NCBI RefSeq assembly: GCF_000496695.1
Contig: NZ_BAUJ01000039.1
Coordinates: forward strand, 1-50,743
Direction of reading: 5' to 3'
DNA length: 50,743 nt
Source of the DNA: Vibrio halioticoli NBRC 102217
GTDB lineage: Bacteria > Pseudomonadota > Gammaproteobacteria > Enterobacterales > Vibrionaceae
Each line of letters opens with the position of its first letter. Positions within the stretch are counted from its first letter, which is position 1. The notes under the pieces are model-generated. The model was not told where the DNA came from and did no database searches. It saw only the letters and a list, made by a program, of their open reading frames with translations. Shown here piece after piece: positions 43,364 through 50,743 of the stretch. The position numbers and the translations under genes were made by a program.

Positions 43364-43969
43364 CTATTCCCCTAAAACAGCCAATCGAGCCGCTTGATAA
43401 CTTTGCTCACTGCCTGCAAACAGTCTCTGCGCAATTTCAGCTTCTTTTGTTCCAGATAAACGCAGCTTTTCAGCTTCTTTTACTCGCATCACCATTTGAT
43501 ATTCAATTGAGAGATCTTTGCTTGAGCTATCCCATTGATTCAACTTGTGACTTAAAGAGGTGGCTTGCAAATTAGGCATGATATCCAGCAGTTCATATTG
43601 CATTGCACCAAGCAACACTTGCTGATGCTCTGACGGATCAGGCACGTTGGCTAATCGGTCAAATAGCGCCACGATGAGTTCACTGGCTTTAACATAACCG
43701 GCTTTATTAGGAAAAGGTTTGGTTAGGCGTTGTGAGGCTTCTACCACTTTACAGCGAGTATTAGGGAAGTAACTCAAAGCAGATAAACAATTGGCAGGTA
43801 ACCAAAAGAAATGACCTTTATCAATGGCATATTCAAGCTTACCTAAACGCACACTGACTAAACCTTCAACCACATAGATAAGTTGATGCTTAAGCGTCGG
43901 CTTTCGTGAGGTTAATGAGAGGTAGTCAAACTGTTTATCTTCAAATTGTATCGCGTAATGCATGGGCAA
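43364..43969 (-). CDS. AraC-type cupin regulator-like protein with reduced DNA-binding part
   Basis: A 201-residue protein. Residues 1-90 look like the cupin sensor domain of AraC regulators (HQLIYVVEGLVSVRLG, KGHFFWLPANCLSAL). The C-terminal RVKEAEKLRLSGTKEAEIAQRLFAGSEQSY resembles only the second half of an AraC helix-turn-helix, and the usual G-F-x-S-x-S-Y-F is altered. It could be a degenerate regulator or a sensor without normal DNA binding. The start may be ATG 43969 or ATG 43963. Neighbours give no hint of its target. Confidence 0.65.
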   Translation of the reverse strand: MPMHYAIQFEDKQFDYLSLTSRKPTLKHQLIYVVEGLVSVRLGKLEYAIDKGHFFWLPANCLSALSYFPNTRCKVVEASQRLTKPFPNKAGYVKASELIVALFDRLANVPDPSEHQQVLLGAMQYELLDIMPNLQATSLSHKLNQWDSSSKDLSIEYQMVMRVKEAEKLRLSGTKEAEIAQRLFAGSEQSYQAARLAVLGE

Positions 43970-44150
43970 GTTCAGTGTATGTTGAGCGTTATTTTAATTA
44001 GGTTAGCGCGATATGATGTGCTCTGCCAATAGCAACAATGTAAATAAATGGGGAATAATGCGACCTTATATGGTCTGACCTTACAATTTCATGTGCTAAC
44101 TTGCTGTAAATTGTTTAATAAGCGCGTAAAATCGGCATGATTTTTTGCAA

Positions 44151-45296
44151 ATGATGATGAATATGTCTACTGATAACGATATTTACCAAGAGATTAGACC
44201 CTATAACAACGAAGAAATTGCTCCAGCGATTGGTCGATTAATTAATGACGAAGAATTTATCTCCGCCATTCTTAATCACAAGTTTAACAATCACGCAAAA
44301 TGGTTTCAGGCTCTCATGTCACCACTTGTGAAATTGTATTTGAAAAACCGTTGGGGGAAACTGGACTCTATCGACTCAGTGCAGATCGAGGTGGAAAAAT
44401 ACCTAAAGAAAGCTCTTGATGCCACCACAGACAATGTGAATTTTGATGGTCTTGATAAACTGGATCGAGATACGCCTTACTTGTTCATTTCAAACCACCG
44501 TGATATTGCGATGGATCCTGCACTAGTCAACTATGGCCTGCATAACACTCAGCATAAGACCGTTCGTATTGCGATTGGCGATAACTTGTTAAGTAAACCT
44601 TGTGCAACCGAATTGATGAAAGTCAACAAGAGCTTTATTGTTAAACGCTCGGCAAAAGGTCCGCGTGAGATGTTGAAAACATTGGGTTTACTGTCGTCTT
44701 ATATTAAGCACTCTTTAGAAACGGGCAATTCTATCTGGATTGCACAAAAAGAAGGGCGCGCAAAAGACGGCAATGACTTTACCGATCCGGCTATCATTAA
44801 GATGATTCAGCTAGAAGGGCGCAAACGCAAAATGTCTTTCTCTGATTACGTGAAATCATTGAAGATTGTTCCTGTGGCAATCTCTTACGAAATTGACCCT
44901 TGCGATATTGCTAAAGCCAATGAGCTTCATCAAAAAGCGACCAAAGGTGAGTATCAAAAGTCAGAGTTTGAAGATATCGAAAGTATCGTAAAAGGCATCA
45001 CGGGCTATAAAGGAAGAGTGAACGTGAGTTTTGGTGATGTGATTGATAACGACTTAGACACTCCAGAAGCTCTGGCCGATGAGATTGATCGTCAAATCCA
45101 TGATAACTATAAACTGTTCCCAATTAACCTGTTGGCCGCTGGCGTAGAAGATGACACTGTTATCGATCAAGCCACTAAGAACAAATTTGAAGAGAAATTA
45201 GCGCAATTGGAAGAAGGGGCAAAAGCCTTCTTAATTGATGGTTACGCAAACCCTGTGCGAAATCTATCAAAAGATAAATCTGAGTTGGTTGCTTAA
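44151..45296 (+). CDS. PlsC-like 1-acylglycerol-3-phosphate acyltransferase family protein
   Basis: A 381-residue protein with the acyltransferase block I SNHRDIAMDPAL (NHxxxxD) and a downstream IAQKEGRAKDG, which corresponds to the EGxR block. Members acylate lysophosphatidate or other lysolipids at the inner membrane. Only short hydrophobic parts are present, so peripheral attachment is likely. It is longer than classical PlsC (about 245), with an extra C-terminal region rich in charged residues. The frame opens at a TTG at 44145; ATG 44151, 44154, 44157 and 44163 are possible starts, none with a clear ribosome-binding site. Confidence 0.8.
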   Translation: MMMNMSTDNDIYQEIRPYNNEEIAPAIGRLINDEEFISAILNHKFNNHAKWFQALMSPLVKLYLKNRWGKLDSIDSVQIEVEKYLKKALDATTDNVNFDGLDKLDRDTPYLFISNHRDIAMDPALVNYGLHNTQHKTVRIAIGDNLLSKPCATELMKVNKSFIVKRSAKGPREMLKTLGLLSSYIKHSLETGNSIWIAQKEGRAKDGNDFTDPAIIKMIQLEGRKRKMSFSDYVKSLKIVPVAISYEIDPCDIAKANELHQKATKGEYQKSEFEDIESIVKGITGYKGRVNVSFGDVIDNDLDTPEALADEIDRQIHDNYKLFPINLLAAGVEDDTVIDQATKNKFEEKLAQLEEGAKAFLIDGYANPVRNLSKDKSELVA

Positions 45297-45329
45297 ACCT
45301 TCTTCGCTAAATTAAGAAGCCAGATAAAG

Positions 45330-45364
45330 AAAAGGTTGAACTTAGTGATAAGTTCAACCTTTTT
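45330..45364 (+). terminator. Bidirectional terminator between the acyltransferase and YfcZ/YiiS genes
   Basis: AAAAGGTTGAACTT (45330-45343) pairs with AAGTTCAACCTTTT (45350-45363), between convergent genes. Confidence 0.88.
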
Positions 45365-45382
45365 AATTCAGATAAGTGAATA

Positions 45383-45685
45383 TTAACGAGAAAGAGTACG
45401 ACTCTTAAGATCGAAGATAAGTTTTTCAGCACTTACTTCAAATTTCAGTTTAGCGTGAAGCTCAAACTGATCATCGTTTTCTACGATTTCAACTTGCGAT
45501 TCAACCGCAGCATTCACTTCTTTAGCAAGGGCTAAATAGTTTTGAAACTCAACTTCTACCGCTTCTTTGCTTGAAGAAAATAGTGATACTTCAGAAGTCT
45601 CATCACCCACGTTGATAACAAAGCCCATCTCGCCTGCCACACCGCATGCTTCACAAACTTCTGGTTCTTTTGTTACTTTAGACAT
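45383..45685 (-). CDS. YfcZ/YiiS family (DUF406) protein
   Basis: A 100-residue protein of the DUF406 family, function unknown. The N-terminal CEACGVAGEMGFVI carries the typical Cys pair followed by E-x-G-F. The frame is open two codons further to a TTG at 45691; ATG 45685 is chosen because GGAG lies 7 nt upstream. It is a single gene convergent with the acyltransferase. Confidence 0.85.
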   Translation of the reverse strand: MSKVTKEPEVCEACGVAGEMGFVINVGDETSEVSLFSSSKEAVEVEFQNYLALAKEVNAAVESQVEIVENDDQFELHAKLKFEVSAEKLIFDLKSRTLSR

Positions 45686-45902
45686 AGTCAATCTCCTATA
45701 ACGATTTGTTTCAGTTTACATAGCAATGATGTGATCAGCTACAAAAATATTTGTAAGATCTAAACATTTATTTAATAACGTGTATTGGGAATGTCATTTT
45801 GTCATTTGATTGTCAGAATAAAGGGGCATGCATTGAATCTATATCGCGACTATATGAGTATGATCTAAAACAAGATTTACTCTCCAATTATAGGTCGGTG
45901 TA

Positions 45903-46364
45903 ATGCCAAAGCGCAGTAAAGAAGATACAGAAATAACCGTGAACATGATTATGGATTCGGTGCTCGAGCAAATGTTGACGATCGGCTATGACCAAATGTC
46001 TTATACAACATTAAGTCGAGCCACGGGTGTATCACGCACAGGTATTAGTCATCATTTCCCTAAAAAAGCGGACTTTGCTTTAAAGTCGCAAAATCGTGTC
46101 TTCGATTTACTACTCACTCACCTTGACTTTGATTCAGGTTTAACAGGTTTTAGTAAAAGTTGGCAAGCGTCATTACAGTCTTCACAATTTCTAGCAATCT
46201 TGCGCTTGATGATTCACCACATTACCGTTTTTGACGGGGCGAAAGCGTTTTCGTTGCAAGGAATCGATCGTCTATTTGCTTTGCTACAAGAACAATATGG
46301 TGAGGAAAGCAAAAAAGAACTTGAGTGGTTGTTAGGGCTTGCTGTGATTCGTTTAGTGAACTGA
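45903..46364 (+). CDS. TetR-family transcriptional regulator (short)
   Basis: A 153-residue protein with an N-terminal TetR helix-turn-helix (YDQMSYTTLSRATGVSRTGISHHFPKKADF, about 29-58). The C-terminal ligand part is short (TetR proteins usually have 190-220 residues), so the effector pocket may be reduced. Neighbouring genes give no target. It is followed by a non-coding gap of about 225 bp. Confidence 0.8.
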   Translation: MPKRSKEDTEITVNMIMDSVLEQMLTIGYDQMSYTTLSRATGVSRTGISHHFPKKADFALKSQNRVFDLLLTHLDFDSGLTGFSKSWQASLQSSQFLAILRLMIHHITVFDGAKAFSLQGIDRLFALLQEQYGEESKKELEWLLGLAVIRLVN

Positions 46365-46589
46365 ACGAATACAAGAGCACAATTAGTCGATGAAACCTTC
46401 TTCAGTGAAACACTGAAAAGTGCATTTACGTGCAATACCACACCAAATGTCACGGTATGCAACGACCTGAGTAAAACTTTCAATATGAGTTACTTATCCA
46501 ACTCGTTGAGTTGTGTATAATCGGCGTTGCAAAAGGCTAACTAGCACTTATATTCACGCACTCTACCTTGCTTAAAAAACGGACAATTC

Positions 46590-47096
46590 ATGCAGTTATT
46601 AGACATCAACAAGGCACAATACCGCGCCCGCTTAAATGTGGTCATCGTTGCTTGTATCGCGGGTTTAACGGCATCAAGCTTAGCGATTTCTCAAACTTTA
46701 ATTCATTTACTGCCGTCTGAATCAGGTAGCCATTTTCATTGGAATGCACTCGGCGTAGTGGTGAGCGCAGCTCTGTTAGGTATCACTCTACTTAATTTAA
46801 AAACTCACCCAAAGATGAAAGAAGTAGTGTATGTATGGGAGTTAAAGCATGCTCTAAATCTTATTTATCGTAAGAATCGCCAATTACTTGAACATGCCAA
46901 ACAAGGAAACGCACAGGCAATGTTAGCGTTGCAGTTTAGCTACGATGGTTCTCGCCAATTATGGAAATTAGACGATAACACCATCACTATGGATAGCTTA
47001 CATAAGTCTCAAACTCAACTTGATATTTGGGCGCGTGAATATGGTGTTGAACTCGACATTCGCCAATATCATTCCAAAATATTAAAAGCATTTTAA
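46590..47096 (+). CDS. DUF3087 family membrane protein
   Basis: A 168-residue protein with two hydrophobic segments (about 17-42 and 50-68) and a charged cytoplasmic-looking C-terminal part. It resembles the DUF3087 family found in Vibrio and relatives, function unknown. It stands alone on the plus strand ahead of the AI-2E family permease, with 182 bp between them. Confidence 0.7.
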   Translation: MQLLDINKAQYRARLNVVIVACIAGLTASSLAISQTLIHLLPSESGSHFHWNALGVVVSAALLGITLLNLKTHPKMKEVVYVWELKHALNLIYRKNRQLLEHAKQGNAQAMLALQFSYDGSRQLWKLDDNTITMDSLHKSQTQLDIWAREYGVELDIRQYHSKILKAF

Positions 47097-47258
47097 CCAT
47101 TCAACCTTCATTGGCGTCAGTGAGCCGTTCAGTAGACTAATCACGACGCCTTTCTTCTTACTTTACATTAAATTCCCCTCTTTTTTTAACCGAAATATAA
47201 AAAGTTCAATACTTGTTGATAACTTATTTAGAAAAGCATCTAAACTACAGTTAGAAGA

Positions 47259-47269
47259 TTGTATTACAA
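47259..47269 (+). promoter_or_regulatory. Perfect operator at the ribosome-binding site of the AI-2E permease gene
   Basis: TTGTATTACAA, identical to the operator of the SDR gene, ends 9 bp before the ATG and overlaps the AAGGA ribosome-binding site. No CRP-like site was found close by. Confidence 0.55.
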
Positions 47270-47278
47270 GGACTTTTT

Positions 47279-48376
47279 ATGAACACTTCTCAGGATTTCT
47301 CTAAGCACGCAATCGATGCTTTTATTAAAATCGTCATCGTCGGCATATTGCTCTATTTGTGCTTTCAGATACTCAAACCCTTTATCTTGTTGGTGGTTTG
47401 GGGCGCAATTATCGCTACGGCACTCTTTCCTCTGGTGAAGGGGATCGAAACCAAAGTGGGGCTATCACAAGGCAAATCGAGTTGGTTATTGTCACTTGTT
47501 GGCGTCGCACTGCTCATTTTACCGTCGTATTTAATTGGGGACAGTCTATTTAGCAGTGCTGGGGATGTGTATGAGCAAGTACAAAGTGGCACACTGCAAT
47601 TAAAACCGCCGTCAGAGAGTATTCAAGATTGGCCTATCATAGGTGAGCACTTGTATGCCACGTTACTGGGCTTTTCTGCCAATCTTAGCAATGCATTAAT
47701 TCAACACTCAGAGCATGTAAAAGACCTGCTTGGTACGGTGATTGCGACCGTTGGCAGTGTTGGCGGTAGCGTTTTACAGTTTACGATTTCTTTGTTGATT
47801 GCGGGCGTATTCATGGCAAATGCACAGGCGTGCGAAAAATCATTTCAACAAATATCAGTGCGCCTTGCCGGCGATTATGGTGCTCAGTTCACACAAATAT
47901 CGGTGGCGACCGTGCGCAGCGTAGTACAAGGCGTGATTGGCGTTGCCATTACTCAATCTTTGATGGCCGGAGTCGGGCTCTATTTTGCTGATATTCCTTT
48001 TGCAGGGTTATGGATGTTAGCGGTGCTAATTGTTGCCATCATTCAATTGCCACCTATTTTAGCCTTAATTCCGGCGCTGTTTTTTGCCTGGACAACTGAC
48101 ACGACGCTAGTGGCAGGAATCTTTACCGTATGGTGCGTGTTGGTCAGTGCCAGTGATGCGATACTAAAACCTATGCTGATGGGACGAGGGACTGATATCC
48201 CCATGCTGGTCATATTGTTAGGCGCCATTGGTGGTATGGCAATGTCGGGCATTGTAGGCTTGTTTGTTGGGGCGGTGGTTCTTGCTGTGACGCATCGCTT
48301 GTTCGTCGCTTGGTTAGCTCAATCTGAGGTTGAGAATGAGCAAGGCGATAAGGCGCAACCACAAAAAGAGACATAA
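47279..48376 (+). CDS. AI-2E/PerM family permease
   Basis: A 365-residue inner-membrane protein with about eight helices, including the family block IIQLPPILALIPALFFAW and the late segment LGAIGGMAMSGIVGLFVGAVVLAV. Members include TqsA, which affects AI-2 transport, and sodium/proton antiporters, so the substrate is not fixed. Its stop overlaps the start of the ion-channel gene by one base, so the two are coupled. A perfect alginate-type operator overlaps its ribosome-binding site, which suggests, but does not prove, control by the GntR regulators. Confidence 0.87.
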   Translation: MNTSQDFSKHAIDAFIKIVIVGILLYLCFQILKPFILLVVWGAIIATALFPLVKGIETKVGLSQGKSSWLLSLVGVALLILPSYLIGDSLFSSAGDVYEQVQSGTLQLKPPSESIQDWPIIGEHLYATLLGFSANLSNALIQHSEHVKDLLGTVIATVGSVGGSVLQFTISLLIAGVFMANAQACEKSFQQISVRLAGDYGAQFTQISVATVRSVVQGVIGVAITQSLMAGVGLYFADIPFAGLWMLAVLIVAIIQLPPILALIPALFFAWTTDTTLVAGIFTVWCVLVSASDAILKPMLMGRGTDIPMLVILLGAIGGMAMSGIVGLFVGAVVLAVTHRLFVAWLAQSEVENEQGDKAQPQKET

Positions 48377-49047
48377 TGATGGCCAAAATGACAGAGCGCG
48401 ATAATTTTCTATATTTGTTGGTTGCGTTAATAGTTTTACTTGGCGGGTGCGCCATCATGGAGCAGTTTTTTGGCACTGGCCAGAGCGTGATCTTACTGGG
48501 GCTGTTGTTTTGTATGTCAGCTTCTATTTTTGGTATTGAAAGCCAAAAAATAAAGACGCGTGGCTGGCTTGGCTTTTTGATTGTATTGGTGATGTTGTCC
48601 TCATTAGCTTCGATTTTTGACGCAGCCAATCTTTCTATTGTCTCGCTTGCCGCACTGATTATGTTTATTGGCCAATACTTAAAACATGCCACGTTATTAG
48701 TATTAAAAGCGCCAAGTATCGATAGGAATCAAATCGTCGGCTCTATCTGCATTTATTTAATGATGGGGCTGTGGTTTGCGTTCGTGCAATTGTTGCTGTT
48801 AGAGCTATTGGGGGGAGGCTTTAATGGCATCGAATATGGGCCATGGCTAGATAACCTGTCGAAAATGTTTTATTTCAGCTTTATTACTATGACGTCTGTC
48901 GGTTATGGTGCGATTTCTCCTAGCGAGCCATTGACACGGTTTGTTGCGTATTTTCAAGCTATTGCGGGAGTCTTTTATTTGGCAATACTGGTTTCTAGTT
49001 TAGTCAGTGGGGGACTGTCCCAGAAAAGTAGCGCAAGTGATGAATGA
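48376..49047 (+). CDS. Two-pore-helix ion channel family protein (potassium selectivity filter)
   Basis: A 223-residue membrane protein with several N-terminal helices and a final pore module (Ion_trans_2) with the filter TSVGYG (173-178), typical of potassium channels. No RCK or other regulatory domain is attached. The ATG overlaps the stop of the upstream permease (TAATG), so it is the second gene of a two-gene operon. A second ATG lies one codon later. It is probably a small potassium leak channel. Confidence 0.85.
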   Translation: MMAKMTERDNFLYLLVALIVLLGGCAIMEQFFGTGQSVILLGLLFCMSASIFGIESQKIKTRGWLGFLIVLVMLSSLASIFDAANLSIVSLAALIMFIGQYLKHATLLVLKAPSIDRNQIVGSICIYLMMGLWFAFVQLLLLELLGGGFNGIEYGPWLDNLSKMFYFSFITMTSVGYGAISPSEPLTRFVAYFQAIAGVFYLAILVSSLVSGGLSQKSSASDE

Positions 49048-49073
49048 TATTTATTAAATAACAAGCAAAGGCT

Positions 49074-49116
49074 AAGTAGGGTCATTGGCTATCAAGGACC
49101 CTACTTAATATTTTTT
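49074..49116 (+). terminator. Intrinsic terminator of the permease/channel operon
   Basis: AAGTAGGGTC (49074-49083) pairs with GACCCTACTT (49097-49106) and is followed by AATA and a T run. It lies between convergent genes and just touches the end of yaeQ. Confidence 0.85.
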
Positions 49117-49654
49117 ACTGCACTTGCAGTTCAGTCACTTTAATTTCCGAATTTATGTCGCCTAGTGTGGCAAACATAGAATCTCCAGAGATCATCAAAC
49201 TCAAATCATTAGTACGTTGTAATCCTGCCACTAATTCTGTGATAGGAGCAAAATCAAATTGCGTGACACTGGTTTTAATGTCGCGCAATGCGGATTGATT
49301 TTTTGCAAACCAAACATTGGATTTATTTTCGTTGAAGGTATAAATGTGCGTTTGCTTTGACTTACGTGCCGCTTTTTTTACGCGATCGGTTGATGGTTCA
49401 CCCACTTCAATCCACGTCAAAATGTCACCAATATCAGATAACTCCCAAATATCTGGCTCTTCTTGATCGGACAGACCTTTAGTGAAAGTCAGGTTAGGGG
49501 TAGCGTTGAGACAAAAGGCCAAAATACGAACTAGCATGCGAACTTCATTTTCCGAAGGATGCTTAGCGATAGTGAGGTTGATATCTTCAAATCGATTGCG
49601 ATTGGTGTCCGCAATGTTTACACGAAACTTAAAAATAGTGGGTTTGAGCGCCAA
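49115..49654 (-). CDS. yaeQ: YaeQ family protein
   Basis: A 179-residue protein of the YaeQ family, which has a PD-(D/E)XK nuclease-like fold but no settled function. MALKPTIFKFRVNIAD at the start and EPDIWELSDIGDILTWIEVGEP in the middle are typical, and the second contains the nuclease-like acidic residues. It is a single gene on the minus strand. Confidence 0.9.
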   Translation of the reverse strand: MALKPTIFKFRVNIADTNRNRFEDINLTIAKHPSENEVRMLVRILAFCLNATPNLTFTKGLSDQEEPDIWELSDIGDILTWIEVGEPSTDRVKKAARKSKQTHIYTFNENKSNVWFAKNQSALRDIKTSVTQFDFAPITELVAGLQRTNDLSLMISGDSMFATLGDINSEIKVTELQVQ

Positions 49655-49711
49655 AGTGGGAATTCCAGAGAGTAGGAGATAGGCGGTGATTATATAGGTA
49701 ACGGCAACTAA

Positions 49712-49740
49712 AAGTAAGCCAGCAAGGTACTGGCTTACTT
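49712..49740 (-). terminator. Terminator of the cold-shock protein gene
   Basis: AAGTAAGCCAG (49712-49722) pairs with CTGGCTTACTT (49730-49740). A short T-rich stretch follows on the minus strand. Confidence 0.75.
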
Positions 49741-49748
49741 AGCGCAGA

Positions 49749-49958
49749 TTATACAGCGCGAATTTGCTCTGCTTGTGGGCCTTTTTGACCGGTAGTAACA
49801 ACAAATTCTACTTTTTGGCCTTCAGCAAGAGTACGGAAACCGTCGCCTTGGATAGCTGAGAAGTGAGCGAATACGTCTGGACCGTTTTCTTGTTGAATAA
49901 AACCAAAACCTTTAGTTTCGTTAAACCATTTTACGGTACCAGTAACTGTGTTTGACAT
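49749..49958 (-). CDS. CspA-family cold-shock protein
   Basis: A 69-residue single cold-shock domain with both RNA-binding motifs, RNP1-like KGFGFI (16-21) and RNP2-like VFAHF (29-33). It acts as an RNA chaperone. Start context AAAGGAAAA is good. Whether it is cold-induced or constitutive (CspC/CspE type) cannot be told. The leader upstream is unannotated for about 350 bp. Confidence 0.93.
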   Translation of the reverse strand: MSNTVTGTVKWFNETKGFGFIQQENGPDVFAHFSAIQGDGFRTLAEGQKVEFVVTTGQKGPQAEQIRAV

Positions 49959-50309
49959 TGTCAGTTTTCCTTTACATTTTAACTAAATTTGGCCTGTTGC
50001 GACCATTCTAAGAGCTTGAAAATAGATTGTATTGACCGCTGATGAATACGACGGTGACAAGTCTCCAACAGTACTGTACAACATCAAAAACAAAACTTTT
50101 CCTGCCTGATTCAGTGTATAGAGCAGAGTAGATAAGTCAATGAAATCAAAGGTAGTTACTGGGGGCCAATTTGTAAAATTGTTAGGCGTATTCAACTTTT
50201 TATACATGAAACTTAAACTTGCCGGTTTTGCAACGTAGTCGTCATCTTTTGCTTGTTGAGTTACTCTGCTCCTCTGTACAATGAGGCAAAACGAGTAGAG
50301 GAATTGATT
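49959..50309. other. Intergenic region between the cold-shock and OsmC-like genes
   Basis: About 350 bp between divergent genes. It must hold the promoter and possible long leader of the cold-shock gene. No terminator or motif stands out. Confidence 0.5.
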
Positions 50310-50708
50310 ATGCAAGCAACCGTATCTTGGGTTGAAGATTTCAAATTTATTGGTGAATCTCAGTCGGGTCACTCTGTAGTGTTGGATGGCAGTGGCGGTA
50401 AAACGGCGCCAAGCCCGATGGAAATGGTGTTAATTGCCGCTGGTGGTTGTAGCTCTGTCGATGTTGTGGATGGATTAAAAAGTGCAGGGCAGAAGGTGAC
50501 TGGCTGTGTGGCGAAACTGTCTAGTACCCGCCGTGACGTAGCGCCAAAATACTTTACCCAAATTAATATTCATTTTGAAGTTTCTGGTGAAGCGCTCGAT
50601 CCTGCCATTGTGGCGAAAGTGGCGCAAGACTCGCTAGAGAAGTATTGTTCAGTGTGTCTGATGCTGGATAAGGGCGTACAAATGACTCACTCTTGGGATA
50701 TCGTATAA
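50310..50708 (+). CDS. OsmC/YhfA-like family protein
   Basis: A 132-residue protein of the OsmC fold, closest in length and order to YhfA. The cysteines of AAGGCSSVD (Cys47) and of EKYCSVCLML (Cys113/Cys116) are the redox pair expected for peroxide reduction in this family. The frame is open 19 codons further to 50253, but ATG 50310 follows AGAGG and matches the family length. Confidence 0.88.
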   Translation: MQATVSWVEDFKFIGESQSGHSVVLDGSGGKTAPSPMEMVLIAAGGCSSVDVVDGLKSAGQKVTGCVAKLSSTRRDVAPKYFTQINIHFEVSGEALDPAIVAKVAQDSLEKYCSVCLMLDKGVQMTHSWDIV

Positions 50709-50729
50709 CGCTATTAATTATAATAATTA

Positions 50730-50743
50730 ATACCAATCACACT
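50730..50743 (-). repeat. 14-bp repeat AGTGTGATTGGTAT, inverted copy at the window end
   Basis: The plus strand reads ATACCAATCACACT, the exact reverse complement of bases 1-14. It lies 22 bp after the stop of the OsmC-like gene. Confidence 0.6.

Noticed and set aside
49983..50372. 129-residue minus-strand ORF overlapping the OsmC-like gene
   Set aside because: It overlaps the start of a well-supported gene on the other strand, shows no family features, and has no clear ribosome-binding site.
1..50743. CRISPR arrays, tRNA or rRNA genes, prophage or integrase genes
   Set aside because: No regularly spaced direct repeats, no tRNA or rRNA-like sequence and no integrase were recognised by reading. 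The short dispersed repeats are irregularly spaced and belong to the RAYT type.

Overview
The window looks like a chromosomal segment of a marine Vibrio (Vibrionaceae, probably near the V. splendidus group). The AT-rich composition, the KdgM porins, the sodium-coupled SSS transporters and housekeeping genes such as nadE, yaeQ, YfcZ/YiiS and cspA-type all fit. The species is inferred from gene content; no database search was possible.

Layout. Positions 162-9,095 hold an SSS transporter, an eda-kdgK-kdgF operon (minus strand) and a divergent pair of cytoplasmic PL17 oligoalginate lyases (plus strand). Positions 9,316-15,608 hold a MATE transporter, two divergent FadR-type GntR regulators, and a cNMP/CBS/DUF294 protein followed by a DnaQ-like exonuclease. 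Positions 15,709-33,509 are the alginate capture and uptake region. It contains two KdgM porins and a PL7 lyase lipoprotein (minus strand), then two consecutive porin plus lipoprotein pairs, a candidate non-coding RNA, two tandem SSS transporters (the second cut by an in-frame TGA) and a PL6 lyase lipoprotein (plus strand). Positions 33,580-41,021 are a patchwork: DUF1624 membrane protein, unknown coiled protein, CPA1 antiporter, nitroreductase, an SDR probably acting on DEH, and a REP-associated tyrosine transposase (RAYT). The rest is mostly core genome: nadE, a NadD-like gene, a PlsC-like acyltransferase, small regulators, an AI-2E family permease, an ion channel, YaeQ, cold-shock protein and an OsmC/YhfA-like protein.

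How it works together (inference from the families). Surface or periplasmic PL7 and PL6 lipoproteins cut alginate. KdgM porins, two of them paired with a non-catalytic-looking lipoprotein, take oligomers across the outer membrane, and SSS symporters carry them across the inner membrane. PL17 enzymes release unsaturated monomers, KdgF helps convert them to DEH, the SDR reduces DEH to 2-keto-3-deoxygluconate, and KdgK and Eda feed pyruvate and glyceraldehyde-3-phosphate to central metabolism. No PL15 gene is seen.

Regulation. An 11-bp palindrome TTGTANTACAA, which fits the published FadR-subfamily GntR consensus (t.GTa.tAC.a), occurs exactly six times. It lies ahead of the three SSS transporters, the SDR, the AI-2E permease and a non-coding transcript. 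A variant TTGTCATACA(A/T) lies ahead of kdgF, three porins and PL7. CRP-like sites sit at repeated fixed distances from these operators.

Most notable candidate: at 26,795-27,064 a -35/-10 promoter with a perfect operator in its spacer is followed by about 230 nt with four hairpins and a strong intrinsic terminator, and with no convincing ORF. It looks like an undescribed small RNA of the alginate regulon. Also notable are the duplicated porin/lipoprotein pairs, the nonsense codon in the second tandem transporter, and about 15 short GGTGTGTGTCC/GGTGCCTGTCC repeats that flank the RAYT gene as inverted copies and are scattered over about 19 kb.
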